Part shown: in pieces, positions 1 to 6,876 of the stretch | Layout of the letters: the number at the start of each line of letters is the position of its first letter | How positions within the stretch are numbered: position 1 is the first letter of the stretch | Source: an uncultured Gemmatimonadota bacterium | GTDB lineage: Bacteria > Gemmatimonadota > Gemmatimonadetes > Gemmatimonadales > GWC2-71-9 | DNA length: 15,482 nt | NCBI GenBank assembly: GCA_946479825.1 | Contig: CAMLHU010000018.1 | Span: 1-15,482 of the forward strand | Reading direction: 5' to 3' | The notes under the pieces: model-generated | Databases searched by the model: none | Told to the model about the DNA's origin: nothing | What the model saw: the letters and a program-made list of their open reading frames with translations, nothing else | Made by a program: the position numbers and the translations under genes

Positions 1-696
1 GCGGCGCTCTTCGCCGCCGACCTCGAGCGGATGTACCGGCGCTTCGCCGAGCGCCACGGGCTCCGGGTCGAGACCATCTCGGTGAGCCCGAGCGAGCTTG
101 GCGGCTACAAGGAAGTCATCTTCGCGGTCCGGGGGAACGACGCCTTCGGCCGCTTCCGGCGCGAGGCCGGTGTCCACCGGGTCCAGCGGGTCCCGGCCAC
201 CGAGACCCAGGGCCGGATCCACACCTCCGCCGCCACGGTGGCGGTCCTTCCCGAAGCCGAGGAAGTGGACGTCACGATCCAGCCCAACGACCTCCGGATC
301 GACGTGTTCCGCTCCTCGGGCCCCGGGGGCCAGAGCGTCAACACCACCGACAGCGCGGTCAGGATCACCCACCTGCCGAGCGGGATCGTCGTCTCGCAGC
401 AGGACCAGAAGTCGCAGCTGCAGAACAAGCTCAAGGCGATGGAAGTGCTCCGCGCCCGGCTGCTCGACCGGATGATCGCCGAGCAGGAGGCCGCCCGCGC
501 CCGCGAGCGCCGCGCGATGGTCGGCACGGGCGACCGCTCGGCCAAGATCCGGACGTACAACTTTCCGCAGAGCCGCGTGACCGACCACCGGATCAACCTG
601 TCGGTGCACAACCTGGCCGACGTGCTCGACGGGCACCTGGACGAGCTGGTCGACGCGCTCCGGGCCGCCAGCCGGCAGGAGGCCGCCGATGCCTGA
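1..696 (+). CDS. prfA: Peptide chain release factor 1 (RF1), 5'-truncated by the window edge
   Basis: RF1 reads UAA and UAG stop codons on the ribosome and triggers peptide release. The frame is open from base 1, and residues before the first internal ATG (base 31) already match the family ([12 protein letters not shown]), so the true start lies outside the window and about a third of the protein is missing. The stop-codon-recognition tripeptide P-A-T, which separates RF1 from RF2 (SPF), is encoded at 193-201 within [12 protein letters not shown]. The catalytic GGQ loop is at 325-333 ([15 protein letters not shown]), followed by the conserved [11 protein letters not shown] stretch. The stop overlaps the start of prmC by 8 bases. 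PrmC methylates the GGQ glutamine, so substrate and modifying enzyme are translationally coupled. Identification is very secure. Confidence 0.97.
   Translation, partial: AALFAADLERMYRRFAERHGLRVETISVSPSELGGYKEVIFAVRGNDAFGRFRREAGVHRVQRVPATETQGRIHTSAATVAVLPEAEEVDVTIQPNDLRIDVFRSSGPGGQSVNTTDSAVRITHLPSGIVVSQQDQKSQLQNKLKAMEVLRARLLDRMIAEQEAARARERRAMVGTGDRSAKIRTYNFPQSRVTDHRINLSVHNLADVLDGHLDELVDALRAASRQEAADA
677..682 (+). promoter_or_regulatory. Shine-Dalgarno site for prmC
   Basis: AGGAGG lies 6 bases before the ATG at 689, inside the last codons of prfA. It fixes the prmC start and explains how an 8-base overlap is translated. Confidence 0.75.
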
Positions 697-1543
697 GGCC
701 GCCGCGGCCACCCTGCGCGACCTGCTGCACGAGGCCCGGGGCGTGCTCGCCCGCGCCGGGATCGCCGACCCCGCGACCGAGGCGGTGCGGCTCTGGAGCG
801 GGTTGTGGCGGACCTCGCCGGGCGCGGCCTATCTTGCCTCGGGCGAGCCGGTGGCCGACCCGGCGCGGGACGCCTTCCTCGCGGCGGTCCGCCGCCGCGC
901 CGCCGGGGAACCGCTGGCCTACGTGACCGGCTGGACCGGCTTCCGGCGGCTGGTGATCCGCACCGACCGGCGTGCGCTCATTCCCCGGCCCGAGACGGAA
1001 GGGGTGGTGGACCTCCTGCTCGCGCGGCAGCCAGGCGGGCGGGTCGCGGACATCGGCACGGGGACGGGGTGCCTGGCGCTCGCCTTGGCCGACGAAGGCC
1101 GCTACGCCGAGATCCACGCGGTGGACCTCTCGGCGGATGCGCTCGCGCTGGCGGCGGAGAATGGCCGGGAGCTTGGCTTCGCGGTGCGGTGGCACCAGGG
1201 CGACCTCGTGGCGCCGGTCGCCGGCCTCGAGCTCGACGCGCTGGTGTCCAATCCCCCGTACCTCACCGTCGCGGAGCACGCCGCGCTCGATCCGGCGGTG
1301 GCGGCGTGGGAACCGGCGCTGGCGCTCGCGAGCGGGGCCGACGGCCTGGACCACGTGCGGCGCCTGGCCGACGAGGCGCGCACGGCGCTCCGTCCGGGCG
1401 GATGGATGGTGCTCGAGATCGACAGTCAGCGCGCGGCGGAAAGCGCGGCCCTCGTCCGGCACTTCGGCTGGACGGCGGTGGAGGTGCATCAGGACCTTTT
1501 CGGCCGGGACCGGTACCTGACGGCGCGGCGAAGCGAGGCGTAA
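689..1543 (+). CDS. prmC: Peptide chain release factor N5-glutamine methyltransferase
   Basis: PrmC (HemK) transfers a methyl group from S-adenosylmethionine to the glutamine of the GGQ motif in RF1 and RF2, raising release efficiency. The protein has 284 residues, normal for the family. An N-terminal helical release-factor-binding region (about 1-80) ends in [14 protein letters not shown]. The family hallmark LIPRPETE follows at 97-104. The SAM-binding loop is DIGTGTGC (121-128), and the catalytic NPPY is at 188-191 ([10 protein letters not shown]), which holds the target glutamine amide. The ATG at 689 is chosen for the strong upstream AGGAGG. The gene overlaps prfA, its partner's gene, in the classic prfA-prmC order. 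The next gene begins directly after its TAA. Confidence 0.97.
   Translation: MPEAAAATLRDLLHEARGVLARAGIADPATEAVRLWSGLWRTSPGAAYLASGEPVADPARDAFLAAVRRRAAGEPLAYVTGWTGFRRLVIRTDRRALIPRPETEGVVDLLLARQPGGRVADIGTGTGCLALALADEGRYAEIHAVDLSADALALAAENGRELGFAVRWHQGDLVAPVAGLELDALVSNPPYLTVAEHAALDPAVAAWEPALALASGADGLDHVRRLADEARTALRPGGWMVLEIDSQRAAESAALVRHFGWTAVEVHQDLFGRDRYLTARRSEA
1535..1538 (+). promoter_or_regulatory. Shine-Dalgarno site for the YlbF-family gene
   Basis: GAGG lies 5 bases before the GTG at 1544, spanning the end of prmC. It supports a GTG start directly abutting the prmC stop codon. Confidence 0.5.
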
Positions 1544-1897
1544 GTGCTCTGGGACAAGGCGGAGGAGCTCGGCCGGCTCATCGGACAGGCCAACGAGACC
1601 AAGGCGCTGCGGCGGGCGGAGACCGACCTGCGGGGCGACGAGACCACCCGGACCCGGCTCGACCGGATCCAGACCCTCGCGCGCGAGGTGGACGCCCAGG
1701 TGGCCCGCGGCGAGATGCCGGCCCCCGAGACGGTCGAGGCGTACGAGACCGCGGTGCGGGAGCTCGAGACCAGCCCGATCGGGCAGGCCTACGTCGTGGC
1801 CCGGGCCAACTTCGAGAAGCTGATGGCCAAGGTGAACGAGCACATCAGCGAGGGGATCGAGAAGGGCGCGGCCAGCAGCATCATCACGCTGGGATGA
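1544..1897 (+). CDS. YlbF/YmcA-family (DUF964) small helical protein
   Basis: This is a 117-residue, almost wholly helical, charged protein. Its layout matches the YlbF/YmcA family: an N-terminal helix with AEELGRLIGQANETKAL, a middle segment with the usual short gap before a second long helix, and a C-terminal segment NFEKLMAKVNEHISEGI. In Bacillus subtilis, YlbF and YmcA (with YaaT) form the RIC complex, which affects RNase Y-dependent mRNA processing, competence, biofilm formation and sporulation. Whether this diderm homologue does anything similar is unknown. The start is a GTG immediately after the prmC TAA, with GAGG 5 bases upstream. Its end overlaps the tmk start as ATGA. The family assignment comes from sequence character and context and is fairly secure; function is not assigned. 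Confidence 0.78.
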   Translation: MLWDKAEELGRLIGQANETKALRRAETDLRGDETTRTRLDRIQTLAREVDAQVARGEMPAPETVEAYETAVRELETSPIGQAYVVARANFEKLMAKVNEHISEGIEKGAASSIITLG

Positions 1898-2514
1898 CCG
1901 GGCTCTTCGTCGTCGTCGAGGGGCCGGAGGGCGCCGGGAAGAGCACGCTTTCCCGGGAGCTCGAGCGACGCCTGGTGGCCGCCGGGCATCCGGTGGTATC
2001 GGTGCGCGAGCCCGGGGGCACGCCGCTGGCCGAGGCCGCCCGCCGGGCCGTGCTCGATCCCGCGCTCCACGCCTCGCCGGCGGCCGAGCTCTTCCTGATG
2101 CTCACCGCCCGGGCCGACCTGGTCGAGAAGACCATCCGGCCGGGCCTGGCGGCGGGCAAGGTGATCCTGAGCGACCGGTTCGACCTCTCGACGATGGCCT
2201 ACCAGGTGGCCGGGCGCGGGCTGCCGGCCGAGGTGGTGCGAAGCGCCAACACGCTCGCGACCGGCGGGATGGTCCCCGACCTGACGCTGGTGCTCGACGT
2301 GACCGACGGCGTGGGGTCGGGGCGCCAGGCGACGGCGGGGAAGGCGCGCGACCGGATGGAGCGCGAGGACGACGGCTTCCACGCCCGGGTGAACGCGGCG
2401 TATCGCGCGGCAAAGGGCCCGGGCGTGGTCCATCTTGATGCGGAGCGGCCCGCGGCCCAGGTGGCCGACGCGGCGTGGGCGGAACTCGTCGCCCGCCTCG
2501 GGGCGGGGCGCTGA
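1894..2514 (+). CDS. tmk: Thymidylate kinase
   Basis: Phosphorylates dTMP to dTDP with ATP, an essential step toward dTTP in the cytoplasm. The 206-residue protein shows the P-loop GPEGAGKST (10-18), the dTMP-binding REPGGT (38-43), the DR motif in LSDRFDLSTMAYQ (DRF at 94-96) and a lid/C-terminal region with DRMEREDDGFHARV (153-166), equivalent to the usual R-I/M-E-x-E...F-x-x-R-V. The start is the ATG at 1894, which overlaps the preceding stop as ATGA. The open frame runs much further upstream, but that extension covers prmC and ylbF in another frame and has no family match. No clear ribosome-binding site is visible, so translation is probably coupled. Confidence 0.95.
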   Translation: MTGLFVVVEGPEGAGKSTLSRELERRLVAAGHPVVSVREPGGTPLAEAARRAVLDPALHASPAAELFLMLTARADLVEKTIRPGLAAGKVILSDRFDLSTMAYQVAGRGLPAEVVRSANTLATGGMVPDLTLVLDVTDGVGSGRQATAGKARDRMEREDDGFHARVNAAYRAAKGPGVVHLDAERPAAQVADAAWAELVARLGAGR

Positions 2515-2526
2515 CGCCCGATCGAC

Positions 2527-2534
2527 GGAAGGAG
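2527..2534 (+). promoter_or_regulatory. Shine-Dalgarno site that sets the start of the S41 protease
   Basis: GGAAGGAG lies 5 bases before the ATG at 2540 and only 2 before the in-frame GTG at 2537. It favours the ATG and rules out the upstream in-frame ATG at 2435, which lies inside tmk. Confidence 0.75.
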
Positions 2535-2539
2535 CGGTG

Positions 2540-4150
2540 ATGCGACAGCGGTGGCCGATGTTCGCCCTCGTGGCGGTGGTGTCGTTCCTGTGCGGCGGCT
2601 GGCTGCTCCAGCGCGGCGCCGCCGCCGACGGCGCGACCTACCACCAGGCCCGGTTGCTCGACGACGTGCTGAGCCGGGTGGCGCGCGACTACGTCGACTC
2701 GATCCCGGAGGCGAAGCTCTACGACCAGGCCGCCCAGGGGATGCTCGAGCAGCTCCACGACCCCTATTCGGTCCTGCTCGAGGGGAAGGACTTCGACCAG
2801 CTCGAAGAGGCCACCACCGGCAACTATGCCGGGCTCGGCATCCAGATGGACGTGCGGAACGGCTGGATCACCGTGGTGGCGCCGCTCCCCGATTCGCCCG
2901 CCGACCGGGCCGGGATCGCGACCGGCGACCAGCTGGTGGAACTCGACGGCCGGTCCACCGAAGGGTGGACCAGCGACGAGGCGGTGCGGCGCCTGCGCGG
3001 CCCCGCCGGGTCGACCGTGCGCCTCGGCGTGCGGCGTCCCGGCGAATCGCGCATCCGCCAGTACACGATCGTGCGGGCGGAGATCCACGTACGCTCGGTG
3101 CCGCCGGGAACGTTGTTCGACCACGGGGTCGGCTACCTGAGCCTCACCACCGTAAGCGATTCGTCGGCGGCGGAGCTCGCCGCGGCGGTGGACTCGCTCC
3201 GGGGCCGCGGGATGCACGGGCTCATCCTCGACCTGCGCAACAATCCGGGCGGCCTCCTGACCCAGGGGATCCGCGTCGCCGACCTGTTCCTCGATCCCGG
3301 GCAGGGGATCGTGAGCACCCGCGGCCGCGCGCCGGGTTCGACCCAGTCGTTCACCGACCACAAGCCCGAGCTCTGGCCCGGGATGCCGGTCGTGGTGCTG
3401 GTCAACGACGGCACGGCGAGCGCCGCCGAGATCATCGCGGGGGCGCTGCAGGACCACGATCGCGCGCTGGTGGTCGGCACGCCGACGTTCGGCAAGGGGC
3501 TGGTGCAGACGCTCTATCCGCTCGACGACCACACGGCGCTCAAGATCACCACGGCGCGGTGGTACACGCCGAGCGGCCGGCTGATCCAGCGGGTGGCCAA
3601 GGACGAAGAGGACCAGGCGCGGATCGCGGCCGACCTGGCGGTCGGGCGAGCCGACTCGGCGGCGACGGCCGACACCGCCGGGCCGGTGTATCACACCGAC
3701 GCCGGGCGGGTGGTGCGCGGCGGCGGAGGGATCCGGCCCGACGTGATCGTCCACGCCGACTCGACCACGGCCGACGACCGCCGGTTCCTCAAGGCGCTGG
3801 GCGACCACTTCGGCGCGTTCCGCGACGCCGTGACGGCATACGCGCTGAGCCTCCGTGACGGCGCCCCGCCGCGCCTCTCCCCCGATTTCTCGGTCACCCC
3901 GGCGATGCGCCTGGCGGTGCGCGAGCGGCTCCGCCAGAAGGGGGTGACGATGTCCGACGCCGACTGGACCGCCGGGCGTTCGCTGGTGGACCTCTGGGTC
4001 ACCGCCGACGTCGCGCGCTACCTCTTCGGGCGCGAGACCGAGCTGCGCCGCCGGGCGGCCGCCGATCCGCAGATGCTGGCGGCGCTCCGGCTCCTGGGCG
4101 GCGCCGCGGACCCCAAGGCGCTCTTCGCGGCCGCGGCCGCCGGGCGCTGA
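2540..4150 (+). CDS. S41-family C-terminal processing peptidase (CtpA-like), membrane-anchored
   Basis: A periplasmic serine protease that cuts substrates near their C termini, with a Ser-Lys dyad. The 536-residue protein starts with one hydrophobic segment (about 6-24), a signal anchor or signal peptide. An N-terminal helical region (YHQARLLDDVLSRVARDYVDS) is followed by a PDZ domain (about 97-180, with YAGLGIQM and DSPADRAGIATGDQLVELDG). The protease core (about 195-345) contains LDLRNNPGGLL (230-240), the nucleophile Ser294 in NDGTASAAEI and the general base Lys319 in FGKGLVQ. The 25-residue Ser-Lys spacing is that of CtpA/Tsp. The family's GGGGIRPD segment follows, then a roughly 140-residue helical C-terminal extension of unknown role. 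The gene begins 25 bases after tmk and ends 7 bases before the DUF2520 gene. Confidence 0.93.
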   Translation: MRQRWPMFALVAVVSFLCGGWLLQRGAAADGATYHQARLLDDVLSRVARDYVDSIPEAKLYDQAAQGMLEQLHDPYSVLLEGKDFDQLEEATTGNYAGLGIQMDVRNGWITVVAPLPDSPADRAGIATGDQLVELDGRSTEGWTSDEAVRRLRGPAGSTVRLGVRRPGESRIRQYTIVRAEIHVRSVPPGTLFDHGVGYLSLTTVSDSSAAELAAAVDSLRGRGMHGLILDLRNNPGGLLTQGIRVADLFLDPGQGIVSTRGRAPGSTQSFTDHKPELWPGMPVVVLVNDGTASAAEIIAGALQDHDRALVVGTPTFGKGLVQTLYPLDDHTALKITTARWYTPSGRLIQRVAKDEEDQARIAADLAVGRADSAATADTAGPVYHTDAGRVVRGGGGIRPDVIVHADSTTADDRRFLKALGDHFGAFRDAVTAYALSLRDGAPPRLSPDFSVTPAMRLAVRERLRQKGVTMSDADWTAGRSLVDLWVTADVARYLFGRETELRRRAAADPQMLAALRLLGGAADPKALFAAAAAGR

Positions 4151-4157
4151 ACCGCCG

Positions 4158-5012
4158 ATGGCCGAGCGGACCGCCGGTCGCGTGGCCGTGGTCGGGGCCG
4201 GGCGGATGGGGCAGGGGATCGCCCTCGCGCTCACCCGGGCCGGCCGGCCGGTGGCGCTCTCGGCCCGTCGGGCCGGGACCTACCCGCCTGGCCCCGAAGT
4301 GGTGGTGGGCGACCTTCCTGCCGCGCTGCGGGGCGCCGAGGTGGTGCTCCTCGCCGTGCCGGACGACGCCATCGCCACGCTCGCCCTCGACCTCGCCCGT
4401 TCGGGCGGGGTCGAGTCACATCAGGCGGTGCTCCACCTGTCGGGGGTCCGCGACCGCTCCGTGCTCGGCCCGCTCGATGGGCTCGCCGCCGGCCTCGGCT
4501 CCTTCTGGCCGCTCCAGACCGTCGCCGACCCGCTCACCGCCCCCGACCGCCTGGCCGGCGCGTTCGCGGTGCTCGAGGGCGACCCGGCCGCCGTGGCCGC
4601 GGGGGAGGGGCTCGCGACCGCGCTCGGGATGACGGCCGTGCGGATCCCCTCGGCCGGCAAGCCGCTGGCGCACGCGGGAGCGGTGCTCGCCGCCAACTAC
4701 GTCGTCGCGCTGCTCGCGATGGCGGAGCGGCTGGCGGAATCGGCCGGGATCGCCCCCGCCCTCGCGGTGGAGATCTACCTCCCCCTCACCCGGGCGGCGA
4801 TCGAGAACACGGCGGCCGCCGGCGCCGCGCACGCGCTCACCGGGCCCATCCGTCGGGGCGACCTCCGGACCGTGGCGGCACACCTCGAGGTGCTGGGGCC
4901 GGAGATCCGGCCGCTCTACCTGCTGCTCGCGCGCGAAACGCTCCGCCTGGCCGAGGCCGGAGGCCTCGACCCGGAGCGGGCGGCGCAGTTTCGGGAGTTG
5001 CTGCGGGACTGA
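4158..5012 (+). CDS. Rossmann-fold / DUF2520 reductase-like protein
   Basis: A 284-residue protein with an N-terminal NAD(P)-binding Rossmann domain: beta strand RVAVVGAGRMGQGIA with GxGxxG at 13-18, then ALSARR, GAEVVLLAVPDDAI and VLHLSG. A second, helical domain corresponds to DUF2520. The segment GSFWPLQTVADP (about 114-125) matches the family's HPLQT/YPLQT stretch, with Trp at the variable position. The family resembles ketopantoate reductases and pyrroline-5-carboxylate reductases; some related proteins have been reported as alternative ketopantoate reductases (PanG). No pantothenate gene lies here, so the substrate is not assigned. Starts 7 bases after the protease stop without its own ribosome-binding site, so it is probably translationally coupled. 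Last gene of the plus-strand cluster, ending 13 bases from the convergent lolA-like gene. Confidence 0.82.
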   Translation: MAERTAGRVAVVGAGRMGQGIALALTRAGRPVALSARRAGTYPPGPEVVVGDLPAALRGAEVVLLAVPDDAIATLALDLARSGGVESHQAVLHLSGVRDRSVLGPLDGLAAGLGSFWPLQTVADPLTAPDRLAGAFAVLEGDPAAVAAGEGLATALGMTAVRIPSAGKPLAHAGAVLAANYVVALLAMAERLAESAGIAPALAVEIYLPLTRAAIENTAAAGAAHALTGPIRRGDLRTVAAHLEVLGPEIRPLYLLLARETLRLAEAGGLDPERAAQFRELLRD

Positions 5013-5025
5013 GGTGCTGCGGAGG

Positions 5026-5676
5026 TCAGTCCTGGTCCACGATCCGGACGCCGGACGGGACGTCGAACCGGAAGGTGGCGGCGCCGACCTTCGGGGCGGT
5101 GCGGAGATGGGAGAGGATCAGGGTCCGTCGGGTGCCCGAGCGCTCGACGATCTCGAGCCGCCGGGGTAGCGCGTCGCTCCGGGCCAGCCACAGCGTGGCC
5201 TCGGTGAACGGCATCTCCGGGCTCTTCGGCCCGAGCGCGACCACGTCGGTCGCGACGCCGTCGGTCGTATCCGTCCGCACATACCGCACGTCATACCGCT
5301 CGGCCGGCCGGTCGAGCAGCCACCCTACCACGTTCGGACCGAAGCCGTCGCCGCCCCGGATGGGGAAGCGGAGCACCTGCCCCGGCGTGGTACTCGGCGT
5401 ATAGACCCAGCTCCACTTCCCGTCCATCACGATGGCGTCGCCCTTCGGGTCGGTAAAGCGCATCGCCAGACGCGACGTGCCCGCCTGCACCAGCCGCCCA
5501 CGGCTGGTGTAGGTGCCGATCATCGGGTCGGCGATGACCTGCTGGAAGTCGGCCTGGAAGGCGGGGAGGGCGGCGTAGGCCCGGGCCGCGCGGCGGACGA
5601 CGGCGATCCCGTCCTGGGCGCGGAGCGGCGCCGCGGCGAGGAGGAGCGCCGCGGCGGCAAGGCGGGCGCGGATCAC
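5026..5676 (-). CDS. lolA: LolA-like outer-membrane lipoprotein carrier
   Basis: A 216-residue periplasmic protein of the LolA fold, which shuttles lipoproteins from the inner-membrane LolCDE exporter to the outer membrane. A signal peptide (about 1-20: basic MIRAR, Ala/Leu core, LRA before Gln) precedes the mature domain. Family features are [13 protein letters not shown], the strand pattern [17 protein letters not shown] and the [10 protein letters not shown] stretch, matching the usual G-x-L-x-F/W-x-x-P and D-G-x-x-x-W-V-Y pattern of LolA. Sequence alone cannot separate true LolA from LolA-fold relatives. The start is GTG (CAC on plus), overlapping the aroF stop as GTGA, so it is probably translated by coupling with aroF. 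LolB and LolCDE are not in the window. It confirms a diderm host. Confidence 0.82.
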   Translation of the reverse strand: MIRARLAAAALLLAAAPLRAQDGIAVVRRAARAYAALPAFQADFQQVIADPMIGTYTSRGRLVQAGTSRLAMRFTDPKGDAIVMDGKWSWVYTPSTTPGQVLRFPIRGGDGFGPNVVGWLLDRPAERYDVRYVRTDTTDGVATDVVALGPKSPEMPFTEATLWLARSDALPRRLEIVERSGTRRTLILSHLRTAPKVGAATFRFDVPSGVRIVDQD

Positions 5677-6713
5677 GCGCCGAGCCCGGCGGGTTCGGCG
5701 ACGCGGCGGCCGATCGCCTCGGCGATCAGGCGCACCTCGCGCATCATCCGCTCGAACTGCTCGGGATAGAGGCTCTGGGCGCCGTCGGAGAGCGCCCGGT
5801 CCGGGGTCGGGTGGACCTCGACCAGGAGCCCGTCGGCCCCGGCCGCGACCGCGGCGCGCGCCATCGGCGGGACGAACTCGCGATGGCCGGTCCCGTGGCT
5901 CGGGTCGGCGATGATGGGCAGGTGGGAAAGCGACTTCACGACCGGAATGGCCGAGAGGTCGAAGAGGTTCCGGGTCTGGCTGTCGAAGCTCCGGATGCCG
6001 CGCTCGCAGAGGATCACGTCCGGGTTGCCCTCGGCCAGGATGTACTCGGCGGAGAGCAGCAGCTCCTGGATCGTGGCCGAGAGGCCGCGCTTGAGGAGGA
6101 CCGGCTTCCGAAGGCGCCCCACCCGCTTGAGCAGGGAGTAGTTCTGCATGTTGCGGGCGCCGACCTGGATGACGTCGGCCATCTCCGCCACGAGGTCGGC
6201 CCCTTCGGGGTCCATCGCCTCGGTGACGATGAAGAGGCCGGTCTCCTCGCGGGCCTTCCGCAGGAGCTCGAGGCCCTGCTTGCCCAGCCCCTGGAAGGAG
6301 TAGGGTGAGCTCCGGGGCTTGAAGGCGCCGGCGCGGAGCACCGTGGCCCCCGCCTCGCGGACCCCCTGCGCCGCGGCGACGATCTGGGCCTCCGACTCGA
6401 CCGAGCAGGGGCCCGCCATCACCACGACGTCGTCGCCGCCCACGGCCACGCCCGGGCCGATCCGGACCACGGTGGATTCAGGCTTCCACTCCCGCGAGAC
6501 CTGCTTGTACGGCTGGGTGACGTGGATGATCTCGGCCACACCGGGCAGGGCCTCGAGCCGCGACCCGTCCACCCGGCCGTCGTTGCCCACGAGCCCCACC
6601 GTCGTGCGCTGCTTCCCGGGCATCGGGCGGGCCTGGTAGCCCATCTCCTCGATGACCGTCACCACCCGCTGTATGTCTTCCGCCGCGGCATCGTGCCGCA
6701 TCACGACCAGCAT
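5673..6713 (-). CDS. aroF: 3-deoxy-7-phosphoheptulonate synthase (DAHP synthase, type I-beta with N-terminal regulatory domain)
   Basis: Condenses phosphoenolpyruvate with erythrose 4-phosphate, the first committed step of the shikimate pathway to aromatic amino acids. Of 346 residues, about 1-70 form a ferredoxin-like/ACT-like domain ([21 protein letters not shown]), as in Thermotoga maritima, where it carries feedback inhibition by Tyr and Phe. The TIM-barrel core shows AGPCSVES (100-107), RAGAFKPR (127-134), [10 protein letters not shown] (183-192), KPVLLKRG (203-210), CERGIRSF (236-243) and [10 protein letters not shown] (269-278). Metal ligands by analogy are Cys103, His273, Glu299 and Asp310, each one beyond the T. 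maritima numbers. The ATG at 6713 is chosen because GAGG (6719-6722) lies 5 bases upstream and the first domain is then complete. It overlaps the lolA-like gene by 4 bases. Confidence 0.96.
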   Translation of the reverse strand: MLVVMRHDAAAEDIQRVVTVIEEMGYQARPMPGKQRTTVGLVGNDGRVDGSRLEALPGVAEIIHVTQPYKQVSREWKPESTVVRIGPGVAVGGDDVVVMAGPCSVESEAQIVAAAQGVREAGATVLRAGAFKPRSSPYSFQGLGKQGLELLRKAREETGLFIVTEAMDPEGADLVAEMADVIQVGARNMQNYSLLKRVGRLRKPVLLKRGLSATIQELLLSAEYILAEGNPDVILCERGIRSFDSQTRNLFDLSAIPVVKSLSHLPIIADPSHGTGHREFVPPMARAAVAAGADGLLVEVHPTPDRALSDGAQSLYPEQFERMMREVRLIAEAIGRRVAEPAGLGA

Positions 6714-6876
6714 CAGGACCTCGGTATCTGGACCGCCCGGCTCCCCGGATGCGGGGACGATGGCGGACCGTGAACGGTAAACGGGGCACGGGAGTTGGTA
6801 AACCGTGGCCCCGCCGTTCCGCGCCCACCGCTGCCGCTTACTGCCACGCACCTTCCGCGCCCGCCCGGCGCCCCCG
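6714..6876 (-). promoter_or_regulatory. smc-aroF intergenic region with direct repeats and a leader hairpin
   Basis: This is the largest gap in the window. Read on plus, GGTAAAC occurs at 6776-6782 and again at 6797-6803, exactly 21 bases apart. The first copy overlaps a small inverted repeat, ACCGT-GA-ACGGT (6767-6778). Closer to aroF, TCCCCG-GATG-CGGGGA (6742-6757) can form a 6-base-pair hairpin in the leader. On the aroF strand a weak pair, TTTACC then TACCGT with 17 bases between, could be a promoter, but it matches poorly. The arrangement suggests an operator or leader control of aroF/lolA. No factor can be named, and no uridine-tract terminator for smc is visible. Confidence 0.35.

Noticed and set aside
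2435..2539. N-terminal extension of the S41 protease to an in-frame ATG at 2435
   Set aside because: It lies within tmk, would bury the signal anchor, and the GGAAGGAG site points to 2540.
593..4234. Long minus-strand open frames over prmC, tmk and the protease (593-1843, 1789-2433, 2102-4234)
   Set aside because: They are shadows of secure plus-strand genes, with low-complexity Arg/Pro/Gly content and no family features.
5013..5025. Bidirectional terminator in the convergent gap
   Set aside because: Only 13 bases with no inverted repeat or T-tract; the convergent transcripts must overlap or end elsewhere.
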